From: Eudorina sp. 2006-703-Eu-15
Taxonomy: Eukaryota; Chlorophyta; Chlorophyceae; Chlamydomonadales; Volvocaceae
Length of the DNA: 64,000 nucleotides
NCBI GenBank assembly: GCA_003117195.1
Contig: BDSI01000001.1
Span: 434,001 to 498,000 of the forward strand
Reading direction: 5' to 3'
Shown here: piece after piece, positions 8,730 to 20,700 of the stretch
Layout of the letters: every line of letters begins with the position of its first letter
How positions within the stretch are numbered: position 1 is the stretch's first letter
Position numbers and translations under genes: made by a program
The notes under the pieces: model-generated
Seen by the model: only the letters and a program-made list of their open reading frames with translations
Database searches by the model: none
What the model was told of the DNA's origin: nothing

Positions 8730-10744
8730 GAGCCAGCCAGGCTGGGCGGGCTGCCGTGCCGACGCCGACCCGGCCGTGCCGTGCCGACGTAACGCTGCCG
8801 TTAGCTGCACATGACACCACCATGTTGCGACGGAAGAGCCGATGCACGAACGCCACTAAGAGGACGCGGTATAACCCCTGCCATCGGTTATGGAATCCCA
8901 GTCTAAATGAAAGCCGCGGGTGAACGACGTCCCGTTAGCGTGATGGTACCCGTCGCATCGTCGCGCCTCGGCTCCGCCTGCCAGCTGATCGCGGCCAGTA
9001 ACACCCTGCCGGCCTGGCCGATAACAAGAAACATCCGGGAGGTGCGGAGCCACATGCCAGAGACAGTGGCTTGCAGGCGGGCGGCCTGGAACCGAATGGC
9101 CAGCGGGCGGCCGATGTCCCCACCCAAGCCGGCTATTAAAATGCCTGGTGAAAGTTTCAATATTTGCGCAGGTCCAATACTTTGTGGTGTTGAAAAACAC
9201 CGAACAGTGTAAGCTCGGCGTACACCAGGCGGGATACCGGAGTTTGTGACAATGGATCGCTTCTGCGCAGCCAGGCAGCCGAGCTCACGGTCGTAAAGGG
9301 TCAGGGTGCACCGGATGGCCCCCGCGGGTCCATGCTGCCGGGTGCGCCTCGCAAAACATCGTGTCCGGATCCTACCACCGCACATGCCTCAAACCCTGCC
9401 CAGAAGGGGTGCCCGAGCCATACCCGCACCCTTTGCCGCCACATAGCTCCCCGTCCCGACCGCGGCTCGCAAAACGGACAACGGCATCGCGTCCAGCGTG
9501 TCAAACCCCATCTGAAGCCGTGCTCATCTCGAAACGGCCGTCCGGACTCCTACCGCTGCACCACACGTGCCCCTCGAACAAACTGCCTACTCGCATCGTC
9601 CCGTTTCCATGGAAGCCCCTGGAAGTCTCGCCGCTTGCTTCCCGCCGCTGCAATGGAAGCCTCTCCGGTTGCTCCCCCCTCCACGCACCTTGCGTCAGGG
9701 TCGGGACTCACGTTCCCGGCAGCGTCCCCGCCGCTGCTGACCATCGCAGCTTCCGTGCTGCATCTCCACTGCATGTGGAGGTGAGACGTTCTTACTTTCG
9801 CAGACTTGAAAGCGAATGCAGCCTTACCGCATTTGCCGTTGGCGTCTTCGGACACCCCGCTTCCAACCGACCGCGGGTGCGGGCGCCGCGGTCACGCGGG
9901 CGCTCTTTACCATACACCAAAGAAGGCAGTCGGTCCTCGTCGCGGCACGTCCGTTGACGACTACCCTGTATTACATCATTGAAGTTTGTGACAAACTGTG
10001 ACAAACGCACGGGCATCCCCGTATCACGCCACTTAGGATGCACGGTTACAAGGGGCACCAACAACCAAGTTGATCGCTCGCCGTACAGGCGTAGACGGAC
10101 TGTTCATCCTACCCCAGGGGCATGCCCTGCACGAAGCAAGGAGCCATACCAAAGAATAGAAGCCAAGGAACCACCGGACCCAAGCCTTCAAAATTATGAA
10201 GTGCCTAAGGGCAGGAGCAAACCGCGGCCAACAACCAGCCGAAAGACACATGGGCTGCCAACATAGCACCCAGAACCAGGGCCAACCTCCCGGCCCGGAA
10301 GACACAACGCACCGATGCAGCCAATCCCGCACCAGAGTACGGGATAATCCAATTATTCAGCCACTTAGCGGTGTCGGTTTACTCTTAGTTAGACTCTGGT
10401 CCGTTTAGGAGCCCTTTCCGCCTGGCCGGTTAAACTGTCCCTTATTCCATCTCTTAACTTCGCAAATATAAAACAAGCTTCGTTGAATGCTCTGACGGCG
10501 ATTGCCTGGCCGCCAAGTTCAAGGGAAGCTCGACTCAAGAATGCCATCGACTCAACCATTCTTTCTCTTCTTATATAACACAATGAAAAGGTAAACCTTA
10601 GCTTCCAGTAGCAAGATTGGTAGTCGTCCGCACACGATTGATTCAATCGGATTGAACACGGTCCGTACGCGAGGTTTCCATTATTCGCAATGATGACATC
10701 CTTCTGCCCAATACATCGAGCGTCTGTACCATGATGGCGCCCTA
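8730..10744. other. No gene recognised; probable 5' LTR/leader zone of the Gypsy element, then intergenic
   Basis: Open frames here are short, mutually overlapping and low in similarity to anything I recognise. By position the 5' LTR and primer-binding site of the minus-strand retrotransposon should lie in the left part. Without the second LTR in the window no boundary can be set. Base composition becomes more AT-rich from about 10.4 kb. Confidence 0.4.
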
Positions 10745-11330
10745 TCATGGCGCGATCCGAGCGACCAATCACTTCACGAAGCCAGTCAGACTCCCACCGG
10801 GTGAAATTCTCCCATCCAAAGTTGCTGGAGTTAATTACTGAAGGCTCCTAGTTAATGGTCTCCTGCGTTCCTTGGTTTCGTCCTTGCCCGAGTGGCTGAC
10901 CCGAGTCAACGAGGGGATAGCGATGTACACCATGCGCTCAAGTTAACAAGTTACAATGTTGTTAGCTTCCGTAGACGTTTACAACCAGTACCTCCAGTCA
11001 TCTACTAACGCACTAGGCAGCCAAGGCGTCCATAGACTAGGGTTCCAGGCGCGCCTGGAGTAAGAGTGCGGTATCAGTACTCCAGGCGACCCTGGAACCC
11101 CAGTCCGGGGACGCTTCCTATTTCGAGAGACAGAACTAATCCAGCCAGCCAGCAAGGTTGAGGTAAAAAGGCGTCGGCGAACGAAATGCACACGCCGCGA
11201 AGAATGGAGTGATTAGAAACGCAACCCGCCCGCCCGCCTGCCCGAGAAGAATGGAATGTGGTGGATGCACACTTTCACTGCCCACTGGGCCCCCTTGAAC
11301 CGCCCAGCCACCTGCCTACCTCAGCTGCCA

Positions 11331-11335
11331 TTACA
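11331..11335 (-). terminator. TGTAA poly(A) signal candidate for copy A
   Basis: TTACA on the plus strand reads TGTAA on the minus strand, about 260 nt past the copy A stop codon. TGTAA is the standard volvocine polyadenylation motif. The match is short, so chance is possible. Confidence 0.4.
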
Positions 11336-11592
11336 CGAGATCAGTCTCCAGCAGTGTTCCACCGTGAACCGTATGTACTGCACAAACGACCCAACCGTCA
11401 CAGAGAGCTGTGGATCCTCGCCACCCGACAACCTCGACTGGCAAGTATCGCACATGGCCCCACGCACAGACGCCACGTCTTGTCCTATATCTCGTCCTTG
11501 CGGCGGTGACTCAGTGTGCCCATCCTCAGCACAAGTAGCTCATGAGCCGCCAGGAAGGGCATGACTGCTGCCGCCGTCAGCTGAGTTCTGCC

Positions 11593-14500
11593 CTACAAGG
11601 GCCGTAGCTCGGGGTATTCCTCTCGCACTTGCCGGCGGCTAAGGGTGTCGCCCGGGGCCTGTAGAGCACAGATAGAAACACACATACGGAGGGGGATCGG
11701 GTTGTCAAAATGCAAGGGGGGAATAGATCTAGTGTCTTTCCACTCCGCCCGCAAACAACCGAAGGCAAGCAAGTACCACAGGTACGGCACTGCAACACAC
11801 ACACACGCACCCTGCCCATTCACTACCATCTGGGTTGTCGGCGATTCGGGTTTCGGGTTCCGGGTATTTCGGGTGTCATTTACTTCATTCGTCTGCATCG
11901 CCTGATACGCTGGACTTCGCTTCTCGCGGCTGAGTTATCTTTTACACACACGCACCCACCTCCGGCGCCCACAGCACCTCCACTGCGAGCACGTCCTTCT
12001 CCGCTACGGCCGATAGCCCCTGTAGTGCCCCCTTCACGTCCTGGCTGCTGCCGCCAAAGCTGAAGCCGGCGGCTGCACCGCCACCGCTCCCCGGCCACTG
12101 CCACCAGCCGCCGCCACCCGGCAGCCGCGCCGCCACCAGCAGTGTAACAACCACCAGCTCATCCTCCTCTGTAACCCCGCGGGCTGCCCGGAGCTGCTGC
12201 TGCTGCGAGGCCTGGGCTGCCGTCTGACCGCCGAAGTTCCGCCGAGTGATGTTACTTTTAAAGGAATAAAGGAAGGTGTATGGCAGTTGGGAGGGAGTCG
12301 ATTAGAATGATTCCCGTTCAGCTGGCCACATGTAAAGGCTGAATTTGGGTCGTGCCAAACCTGATGGCGGTCTTGCCAAACTCACAACCCAGAGAAACAG
12401 GCCCACTTGCCACTACCTATCGTCCCGTGTCAGCACCCAGGGTGCATGGACCCCGCGCGGCGGAAGCCAGACCTGACACCGACCTGAACCTGCGCATCTC
12501 CTTAGCTTTGATGCTTGCAAACTCGAGATCCGCCGCAAACTCCGTATTGCATTTCTCGTCGTACACGTTGCCAAACGCAAAGTACGACGACCGGCGGAGC
12601 AGCGCCAACAGGCCGCCTGCGTTGACCCCGGACCGAACATTTTGACAGGCAGCTCGAAAGCTTTGGCAGCTGGAGGACTTTGGTAGGTCAGGTCCCTTCG
12701 AACTGGGTTTGTGAGATGAGCCCGAACAAGAGGTCGCAGGTGCACATTCCCATCCCAATCACAGATGTCACCACGGCGGAAGCAGCGTTGCCCCCGGACC
12801 GAAGGTTGCCGCAGCCCGTGACTTGCAGCTGGAGGGCGATGGAAGCTGGAGGAGTCTGGCAAGTCATGTCCCTTTGAACCGGGTTTGCGAGACGAGCGCG
12901 AACACGACTTTGCAGTCCCATCCCAATCACAGACATCCCCACGATGGAGAACGAGCTGCCAAAACACCGCATCCTCTGGACATCTTGGTAACCTGCACTG
13001 GTACCCGACCCCTCAACCCCCCTCTCGCACAGCACTGCAGCTTGCCCACATCTCCAGACCCGCCCTGCTGGTCCAAGTGGTCCCGACTTTCCCCCGCCAG
13101 GTCCCGCCCTTACCGCCCTCACCCTGCAGCAGAGCATGCAGCCCGGCGCGGCTGCTCGTGTCCGCCTCCTCGGCCAGCTGCTCCAGGTCCCCCTGGAGCG
13201 ATGTGACCCACGGGACGGTTTGGGAAGATGTCCTGGTCCGGTGCGACCCGTTACGCACCCCAGTCCCTTCATTCCCCCGGGGGTCGTACACACACACACC
13301 CCGCCTCACCTGCAGCTCCTCGCGCACCGAGCTGTGCAGCGCCACCTGGATGCGGTGGACCTCCACCTTGGGCGTCTTGCTGCTGTCGGCTACCAGAAAT
13401 TCTTTGCCGACGTACCAGCACAACGTAAAGAAAAGATACAACACTCTGGGCAGTACCCCGGCGAGTGAGATTCCGCCAGACATGGGGAAGGGATGAAGGC
13501 GGCAGCGGACGTGGCAGCCATCAGCGGGCGGAAGCAGGCACGGCTTTGGGCGGAAGGAGGCACGGATTGAAGCCAAGCTACGGAACGCCGGGACAGCGGC
13601 CTCGCGCAGCACAAACAAAGTGTGCCGGGCTTTGTTGGGGCGTCCGTCAGTCCGTCCGTCAGTCGGTACGTCCGTCCGGATGTGACAGCTACCTACGTGG
13701 CTCTATGGGGCGCCAACACCCGGGCTCCCTCCACCCGCCCGAACCTCGCGTCAGTGCCAACACCGCCAAGACAGGAAGGCACCAACCCCGGTCGTCATGC
13801 AGCCCACCACCCAAGGCAACGCGAAGCGCAGCACTTACAAACATAGTTCTCCGTAGGTCATGCCCTCCATGTCCGTGTCTGTACTGGCGGTTGCGGCGGC
13901 GTTTGCTGTGTCAGTATTGGCGATTGCAGCGCCGGTGGTTGCGGTGTCCGAATTGGCGGTTGCAGCGGCGGCGGTTGCGGTGTCCGTACTGGCGGTTGCA
14001 GCGGCGGCGTCTGCGGTATCCGTACTGGCGACGGTTGCAGCGGCGGCGATTGCGGTGTCCGTACTGGCGGTTGCAGCAGCGGCGGCGGTAGTGACGGAGT
14101 CGCCCTCGGGCGCCCGGGTGCCACTGGAATCTCCAGGCGTGGCGGAGCCGCCACTCGTGTCAAGGCCGCCGTTGACGGGCCCGACACCATCGCCGGTGTA
14201 GATGAACATGCTGCTGCTGTAGCCACTGCTGGAGCCCGTGTAAACATACGTACTGGTCGGGCCCGTGTAAACATATGTAGTGCTGTTTGTACTGGTGTGT
14301 GCTGGGACGGCGGACGTCGACCGGCTGCTGCTGCTACTGCTGCTGCTGCTACTGCCGCTGCTACTGCCGCTGCTAAAGAGGGAGCCGCCGATGGCGCCAC
14401 CAGTGGTGCCTCCCCCGCCACTGCCGCTGCCACCACCGCTGCTACGGCCGAGCGAGGTCGCCTCGCCTGAGCCGCTACTGCTGCTGCTACTGTTACTGCC

Positions 14501-15528
14501 GCCCCCAGCCCGGACCGCCGCCTGACCGGTGCTGCTGCTGCTGCTGTTACGGCTGCTGTTGCTGCTGCTGCCACGGCTGCTGCTGCTGCTGCTGAAGAGG
14601 GAGCCGCCGATGGCGCCGCCAACGGTGCCTCCCCCGCCACTGCCGCTGCTACGGCCGAGCGAGGTCGTCTTGTCCGCGCTGCTCCCGCACCCAGCCCGGA
14701 GCCCCGCCTGACCGGCGCTGCTGATGCTGCTCCGGCTGCTGCTCCGGCTGCTGCTGCTGCTGAGGCGTATGCTGCTACCTTTGCTGCTGGAGGTAGTGCT
14801 GCTGCTGCCTCTGCTGCTGGAGCTGCTGCTGCCTCTGCTGCTGGATTTACTGAAGTTGCTGCCGCCCACACGTCCGCCGGAATGTCCGCCGCCACCGCCT
14901 TTCGCCAGGGCATCGCCAGGCGCTGACAGCGTCTGTCAACTAGGCAGCACACCGGGTATAGGAGTGGGCAAGGTTGCCCCCCGCTGTTTCATGAGCGCGG
15001 TTGCGCGCTGTTTGCGCGTGCCGTAGGAACGCATGCAGCCAGACAACATGCGAGGCAGGCAGGCAGGCAGGCAGGCAAAACGCGGAGGAGCAAATCGCTA
15101 GTGAATCGCTTCAAGCACCGAATTAATCCGCATCCATTCCGGGTGCAACTCGTTCTCACCAGAGAGACGACAACAAGCAGGAGGCCCAGGTATGAGAACG
15201 CAGTGCGGATGAGGCTGACCCAGTGGAGCTTGTCCGCTTCCGCCGCTGGAGGCGCCGAGCACTCAAAACTGTGCTGTCGAATGCCGATTGCTTTACTCGA
15301 TGCATTCAACTGGCTGCTGGGAGGAATGCAGTGTGCTGGTCCACCTGCGGGCCCGCGAGGCAAGGACCCTTGACTCGCAACAGCACGCGAGCCTGCCGAG
15401 CCCAATATAGCTATGGTGTTTCTATCATGTAATTTTAGCCGTGGTGTTGCTGTCTGAACTATTGGTTTTGCATCGAATTGCCGAGCACGATAAGCGAAAG
15501 TGTCTTGCAGCCGAATGACTGTCTGCAT
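11593..15528 (-). CDS. DUF1517/FLAP1-like plastid membrane protein, copy A (720 aa)
   Basis: Model: 15160-15528, 13839-14932, 13310-13445, 13123-13192, 12484-12616, 11960-12254, 11593-11658; 2163 nt, phases continuous, ATG at 15528. The N-terminus looks like a plastid transit peptide. Exon 1 ends in a transmembrane helix (FSYLGLLLVVVSL). Exon 2 is a long low-complexity insert. Exon 3 opens with a second helix (VLYLFFTLCWYV) and enters the DUF1517 domain (KVEVHRIQVALHSS, GDLEQLAEEADTS, LLALLRRSSYFAFG, NFGGQTA, LVVVTLLVAAR, VEVLWAPE, and the C-terminal EEYPELRPL). Arabidopsis FLAP1, which belongs to DUF1517, helps adjust photoprotection under fluctuating light; the same role here is inference. 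The donor of exon 5 is an unusual GTCGGT, conserved in copy B. Confidence 0.82.
12655..12955. repeat. Internal duplication inside intron 4 of copy A
   Basis: Two adjacent, diverged copies of about 130 nt (about 12660-12795 and 12825-12955) share blocks such as 'CCCATCCCAATCACAGA', 'TTTGTGAGA/TTTGCGAGA' and 'AGCTGGAGGA'. Copy B has only one equivalent segment (about 18430-18570). Confidence 0.65.
13860..14870 (-). repeat. Low-complexity coding insert in exon 2 of copy A
   Basis: Two parts lie in frame within exon 2. At 14290-14870 there are long Ser/Gly runs built from CTGCTG/GCTGCT-type triplets, with two longer repeated blocks (each containing SLGRSSG and GGAIGGSLFSS). At 13860-14080 there is a tandem Thr-Asp-Thr-Ala plus poly-Ala repeat. 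Exon 2 of copy B (356 nt against 1094 nt) lacks almost all of this, so the insert expanded in copy A or was lost in B. It lies between the two predicted membrane helices. Confidence 0.8.
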
Positions 15529-16815
15529 TGCGTCTGGCGCCTGAAAGGTCTTCAAAATGTTACAACTGGAACAATGTTACTATTGGAAACAATGATTTCG
15601 TGCGATAGCCGCGTTCGCAATTATTTATATAACAAGTGTCGTACTTGCTGGCACCTTCATAGCTCTCCAAGGCCAGGTTGTCAAAGCTCGCATCTTGAAA
15701 ATCCCCCTTTTTCACATGCTGCCCACGGTCCATTACGTGATGCCGCCCTAGGATGTCGCGATCCGGGCGTACAAATCACGAACGCCCGGAGGTACTCGAA
15801 TTACGGCAGATCTTAGGCATCGTCTCGTAATTTCCCGACATTATGAATGGAGTTTCATATTTGCCCAAGGGGCTAGGTCCCGAGTCAACGCAAGGATAGT
15901 GATGTATGACACCACATGCTCTCCTTAACAAACAAGTCAAAATGTTTAGATATTACAAACATATACCAACAGTCATCCAGTAGGATTCCGGGCAGCCAAG
16001 GCGTCTGCAGACTAGGGTTCTAGGCGCGTCTGAAGTACCTACAGGGTGCCGTTTCAGTACTCCAGGCGCGCCTGGAACCCCAGTCCGGGGACGCTTCCTG
16101 AGCTCACAACACAAGCGTCTCAGTCAGCAAGCAAGCAAACAGGTTAAGGTCAAAAGGTGGTGACGAAATGCGCACGCCGCAACAAATCGAGGATCGCAAC
16201 GAATCGAGGATCGTGGACGCACACTGCCACCGCCCATGCATCACCGGCCCGCTGAACCGCCCACCCACCTGCCTACCTAACGCCAAACGATAACAGTTCC
16301 CAGCAGTATTCCACGAACAACATGTACCACATGTACGACCCAGCCGTACATCACAGAGTCATAGAGCCTGCCACGGACAGTCCCTCCGTCCTTCGGTCAC
16401 TAGCAACAAACGGCCATGTGACGACGGAACATCTTGTCCTACACTGCATGCAAAATGCGCCCGCGCCCGCCCAACCGAATGGGTACTGCCCCGCCGGGCC
16501 CATTACTATCAATTATACTGGAAAGCGGAACAACAGGTCACTGACCCCTATTAAAACATCCTATCCGCCCCTCCTTGCCAGTTTGGATACGTAGATGTGT
16601 CTACCAATTCTCTATGCCCCTCCTTGCCAGCTGCGAATCCCGGCAACCTCCCTGGATCGTGTGGCGGTGACTCGGTTTCCCATCCGCAGCACCAGCAGCT
16701 CGTGAGCCGCCAGCAAGGTCATGACTGGCATGAGCGGCCAGGAGGGCCATGACTGGAACAGCCCAAGTGAACCTACGGGCAGCGGACGCCGGCAGCTGAG
16801 TTCTGCAGAATTCCC

Positions 16816-19800
16816 CTACAGGGGCCGTAGCTCGGGGTACACCTGCAGCCGGCTCAGGGTGTCGCCCGGGCCCTGTGGAGCACAGATAGAAACACACACA
16901 CGGAGGGGGATCGGGCAGTCCATTGACACACACGCACGGAGGGGGTTGGGTGTAAACACACGGTGAGGGGTCAAATGGATACAGTCTTTCTATATACACG
17001 GGCTTCCTCATTCTGCACACGTTTTTCCCATTACACACACACACATTTGTTCTGCCCGCCTGAGAACACACACATACACACACATTTATCTTCACGCGGT
17101 TCAGTTGTCGCATACATTCACACACACGAAAACACACACTGGTCTGGGTCGGACGGGTTACTTGCTAACCACATACATACAGAGCGCGGGATCTCCTCCT
17201 GAGTGAAACAATCGCTGACTCACGTGCCGTACATCCATGCAGGGCTGACGCCTTGCGCCTGCAGGACAGCAACACCGCAGGCAGCCGCCAAGCGCGCTTC
17301 CACCCGTGGGCGGGTGTGGTGCGACTCCGCCGGCCACACCCTCCTTGTAAGGACGGTACCTGGAAAAGCCTTCCGCGGATGCTGGCCACCAGCTATCTAC
17401 GTAGGGTATGTATACCCTGTAAGGCCTACGTCCTTGCATTCGTAGGGCTTTCGGGTATAAATACCCTACGTAGATAGCTGGTGCCCAGCATCCGCGGAAG
17501 GCCTTTCCAGGTACCGTCCTTACACTCATACCCCAGGAGCAAGCACCACAGGTACGGCACTGCCACACACACACACACACGCACCCACCTCCGGTGTCCA
17601 CAGCACCTCCACATCCAACACGTCCTTCTCCGCCACAGCCGATAGCCGCTGTAGCGCCCCCTTCACGTCATGGCTAAAGCCGCCAAAGCTGAAGCCGGCA
17701 GCTGTGCCGCCGCCACCACCCGGCAGCCGCGCCGCCACCAGCAGCGTAACCACCACCAGCGAATCCTTCCCGAAAGCTTCGTAGGCTGATCGATGCTGCT
17801 GCTTTGAATTCTTCAAGCCCTGGACCGCCGTCTGACCGCCGGAGTTCCGCTTAGTGATGTTTCTGAGGCAAGATGCACGGCATGTATACGGAGTCGATGA
17901 GTGTACGGGGCCCGGGACTGTCCGGTCAGGTAGGGCCCCTTCGGGATAGCGTCCATCCGTACGGATGTTCCGTACGATCGGACAGCGAACAGGGCAGGGG
18001 GCGATGAGGCGAGGCACATCCCGCACGGCGTTCCCCCTTGGAGTGGCACGACGTTGCTGAACCCCACTCAAGCGAAGCCACAACAGCCTTCCCGTTATAA
18101 CATGACGCACGCGAAGCCGCCCGAATGGGCGCAATCAGGGATGGTGCGTGTTGTGCGGAATGGGAGGAAGTTCCAAACCTGATGGCGGCCTTGCCAACCT
18201 CATATCCCGAAGTACCCAATTTGCATGGATGGCGTACGGCAGACCCGACAGCCGACACCGACCTGGACCGGCGGATCTCCTTCAGTGCGATGTTCGAAAA
18301 CTCGAGTTCCGACTCGGCCTCTGTACGGCATTTCTTGTCGTACACACTGCCGAACGCAAAGTACGACGACCGGCGGAACAGCGCCAGCAGGCTGCCTGCG
18401 TTGACCCCGGATTTTGACAGGCAACTCGAAAGCTTTGGCAGCTGGAGGACTTTGGCAGGTCAGGTCCCTTTGAACTGGGGATGTGAGAAGAGCCCGAACA
18501 ACAGCTCGTGCGTGCACAATGCCATGCGAAACATAGTAGTCCACACGGCGGAAGCAGCAGCTGCAACACACCACATTAGTTTGACCTCTTGGCAACCTGC
18601 GCTGGTGCCCGGTCCCCGAGCCCCCGGCGGGCTCGTATACAGCGAGCGCCGCAGCCCGCCCTCATCTCCAGACCCGCCCTGCTGGTCAAAGTGGTTCCGA
18701 CTTCCCCCCGTCAGCCCCTTGCTTCGCCGCCCTCACCCTGCAGCAGAGCATGCAGCCCGACGCGGCTGCTCGTGTCCGCCTCCTCGGCCAGCTGCTCCAG
18801 GTCCCCCTGGAGCGATGTGACCCACGGGACGGTTTGGGAAGATGTCCTGGTCCGGTGCGACCCGTTGCGCACCCCAGTCCCTTCATTCCCCCGGGGGTCA
18901 TACACACACGCACACACACACACACACACACAACCCGCCTCACCTGCAGCTCCTCGCGCACCGAGCTGTGCAGCGCCACCTGGATGCGGTGGACCTCCAC
19001 CTTGGGCGTCTCGACACTGTCGGCTACCAGAAACTTTATGATTGAGTTGACACTCCAGCCCAAGAAGAAGAAAATGATCAACAGCCTGGGCAGTCCCGTA
19101 AGTAAGAACCCGTCGGAGATGCGAAAGGGATGAGGGCGGCAGCGGGCGCAGCAGCAATCAGCAATCAGCGGGGTCCGCTGTAACATCCTTAATAATAATC
19201 AATGGGTGCTGGGTGGTAGGGGCACGCTTTGGAAGCCACCCACCCAAGGGGGCGCGGCATCGGCTTCGAGCAGCTCACCGGACGTCTGCCGGGCTGTGGT
19301 TGGGCGTCCGTCTGTCCGTCCGTCTGTCCGTCCGTCCGGACGTGGCTCTATGGGGCGCCAACACCCGGGCTCCCTCCGCCCGCCCGCCCCTCTCGTCACT
19401 GCCAACACCGCCAGGACAGGAAGACACCAACCCCGGTCGTCATGCAGCCCACCACCCAAGGCGACGAGACGCGCAGCACTTACCATTTAACTGCTCTCGC
19501 CTCGGCATCGGAGAGGCCCTCCGTGTCCGTGCCCCTACTGGCGGTTGAAGCGGCGGCGACGGCTGTGACGGAGTCGCCCTCGGGCGCCCGGGTGTCACTG
19601 GAATCGCCAGGCGTGGCGGCGCGGCCGCTCGGGTCGCAGCCGCTTTTGGGGTTGCTGCCGATGGGGTCGACATCTTCGCAGGCGTAGATGAACACGCTGC
19701 TCCTGTAGCTGACGGTGCCGCCCTCGTTCACTTGTGTACTGCTGTATGCCCGGACAATCGATTCCGATTGCCGGCTGCTGGCGGGGAAGCCTTCGCCACC

Positions 19801-19959
19801 ACCGCCCCTCGCCAGGCCATCGCCAAGCGTCAACACCGTCTGTGGGTCCACGCCGAGCGGTACACCAGCGCGGGGGCAAGGTTGGTCCTCCGTCCGTTCG
19901 CGCGGTTTGCGCGTGCGGTGGGGACGCATGCCGCCAGACAGCGTGCCATGCAGGCAGGT

Positions 19960-20014
<55 letters not shown>

Positions 20015-20475
20015 CGGAATGTGTGTCCGACGGGCCCTGACGGGCCTCTAGCAGCACTGCAAGCCGACAGACCTGATGCGACTCCAATCCGGTTCCAGCT
20101 CGTTCTCACCAGAGAGAAGACGACAAGCAGGATGCCCAGGTATGCGAACACAGCGCGGATGAGGCCGACCCAGTCGAGCTTGTCCGCTTCCGCCGTTGGA
20201 GGCGCCGAGAACGCAGAAACGCGCTGGCCGTTGCTGGTCTCGATGTTTGATGCATTTGACTTTCTGTTGACCGGAATACAGTGTGCAGGTCCACCTGCGG
20301 GCCCGCGAGGCAAGGACCCCAGACTCGCTGCAGCAGTACGCGAGCCTGCGGAGCGCAATAGCGCGATGTTGCTTCGAGGATGGTCCTGCAGCCCCGGTGT
20401 CGCAGTTGGTCGCCTTAAAACGGAACGCCACGGTTCACAACCGAAAGAGTCCTGGAGCCGACTGAGTGTCTGCAT
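16816..20475 (-). CDS. DUF1517/FLAP1-like plastid membrane protein, copy B (465 aa)
   Basis: Model: 20110-20475, 19484-19839, 18944-19085, 18737-18806, 18263-18395, 17589-17862, 16816-16872; 1398 nt, all phases continuous, ATG at 20475. It has the same architecture as copy A: transit-like N-terminus, transmembrane helix (FAYLGILLVVFSL), short variable exon 2, second helix (LLIIFFFLGW), then DUF1517 (KVEVHRIQVALHSS, GDLEQLAEEADTS, LLALFRRSSYFAFG, LVVVTLLVAAR, VEVLWTPE, YPELRPL). The C-terminus is three residues shorter than copy A (the REE before YPELRPL is missing). Intron 6 (16873-17588) is 716 nt against 301 nt in copy A and contains a long hairpin. Both copies keep intact frames, so both are probably expressed paralogs. 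Confidence 0.82.
17346..17524. repeat. 179-nt near-perfect inverted repeat (long hairpin) in intron 6 of copy B
   Basis: The left arm starts TGTAAGGACGGTACCTGG and the right arm ends with its reverse complement, CCAGGTACCGTCCTTACA. Pairing continues inward through 'ATCTACGTAGGGTAT' to a loop of roughly ten bases near 17430, with few mismatches. No clear target-site duplication flanks it. Copy A lacks it. It may be a foldback/MITE-type insertion or a small-RNA precursor hairpin. Confidence 0.85.
19949..20013. repeat. (GGCA)n microsatellite in intron 1 of copy B
   Basis: About 16 copies of the tetramer GGCA. A shorter tract of the same tetramer sits at the equivalent place in copy A (about 15053-15076). 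Confidence 0.9.
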
Positions 20476-20700
20476 GGTGGTAGCGCCTTTTAAAACTCAA
20501 ATGCAAAATATGAATTTATAGTTGGCTTGGCGTTATGATAGGCGCTGCGGTGTCAGCAGGTTCGCTCTGCTACGCGTTCCGGCAAAGCAACAGACAAAGT
20601 ATACGTTGAAAGGTCGACGGCATCTGTGGTCAAGAGTTTAATCAGTTCAAGCGTCAGATTCACTACTCCCGCACTTTGCGCGGTTTGTGACGCAATATCG

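Larger units (their letters stand above)
10745..20700. repeat. Direct tandem duplication, two ~5-kb units (about 10745-15754 and 15755-20700)
   Basis: Three landmarks repeat in the same order. A GCGATCCGRGCG-type word occurs near 10747, 15757 and 20701. A downstream block around 'CCAGTCCGGGGACGCTTCCT' occurs at about 11100 and 16080. All seven exons of a DUF1517 gene occur once per unit. Offsets between equivalent points are 4947 nt at the start codons and 5223 nt at the stop codons; the difference comes from indels in introns and in exon 2. Exons 4 and 5 have identical lengths in both units (70 and 133 nt), whereas introns and exon 2 have diverged strongly. Confidence 0.88.

Noticed and set aside
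8870..8900. Primer-binding site of the retrotransposon (minus TGGCAGGGGTTAT)
   Set aside because: Starts with TGG but cannot be tied to a tRNA 3' end or an LTR border, because the second LTR is outside the window.
10880..10920. Possible tRNA (CCCGAGTGGCTGACCCGAGT)
   Set aside because: The word resembles a tRNA D-arm, but no acceptor stem or T-arm could be found around it, and the related site near 15865 differs.
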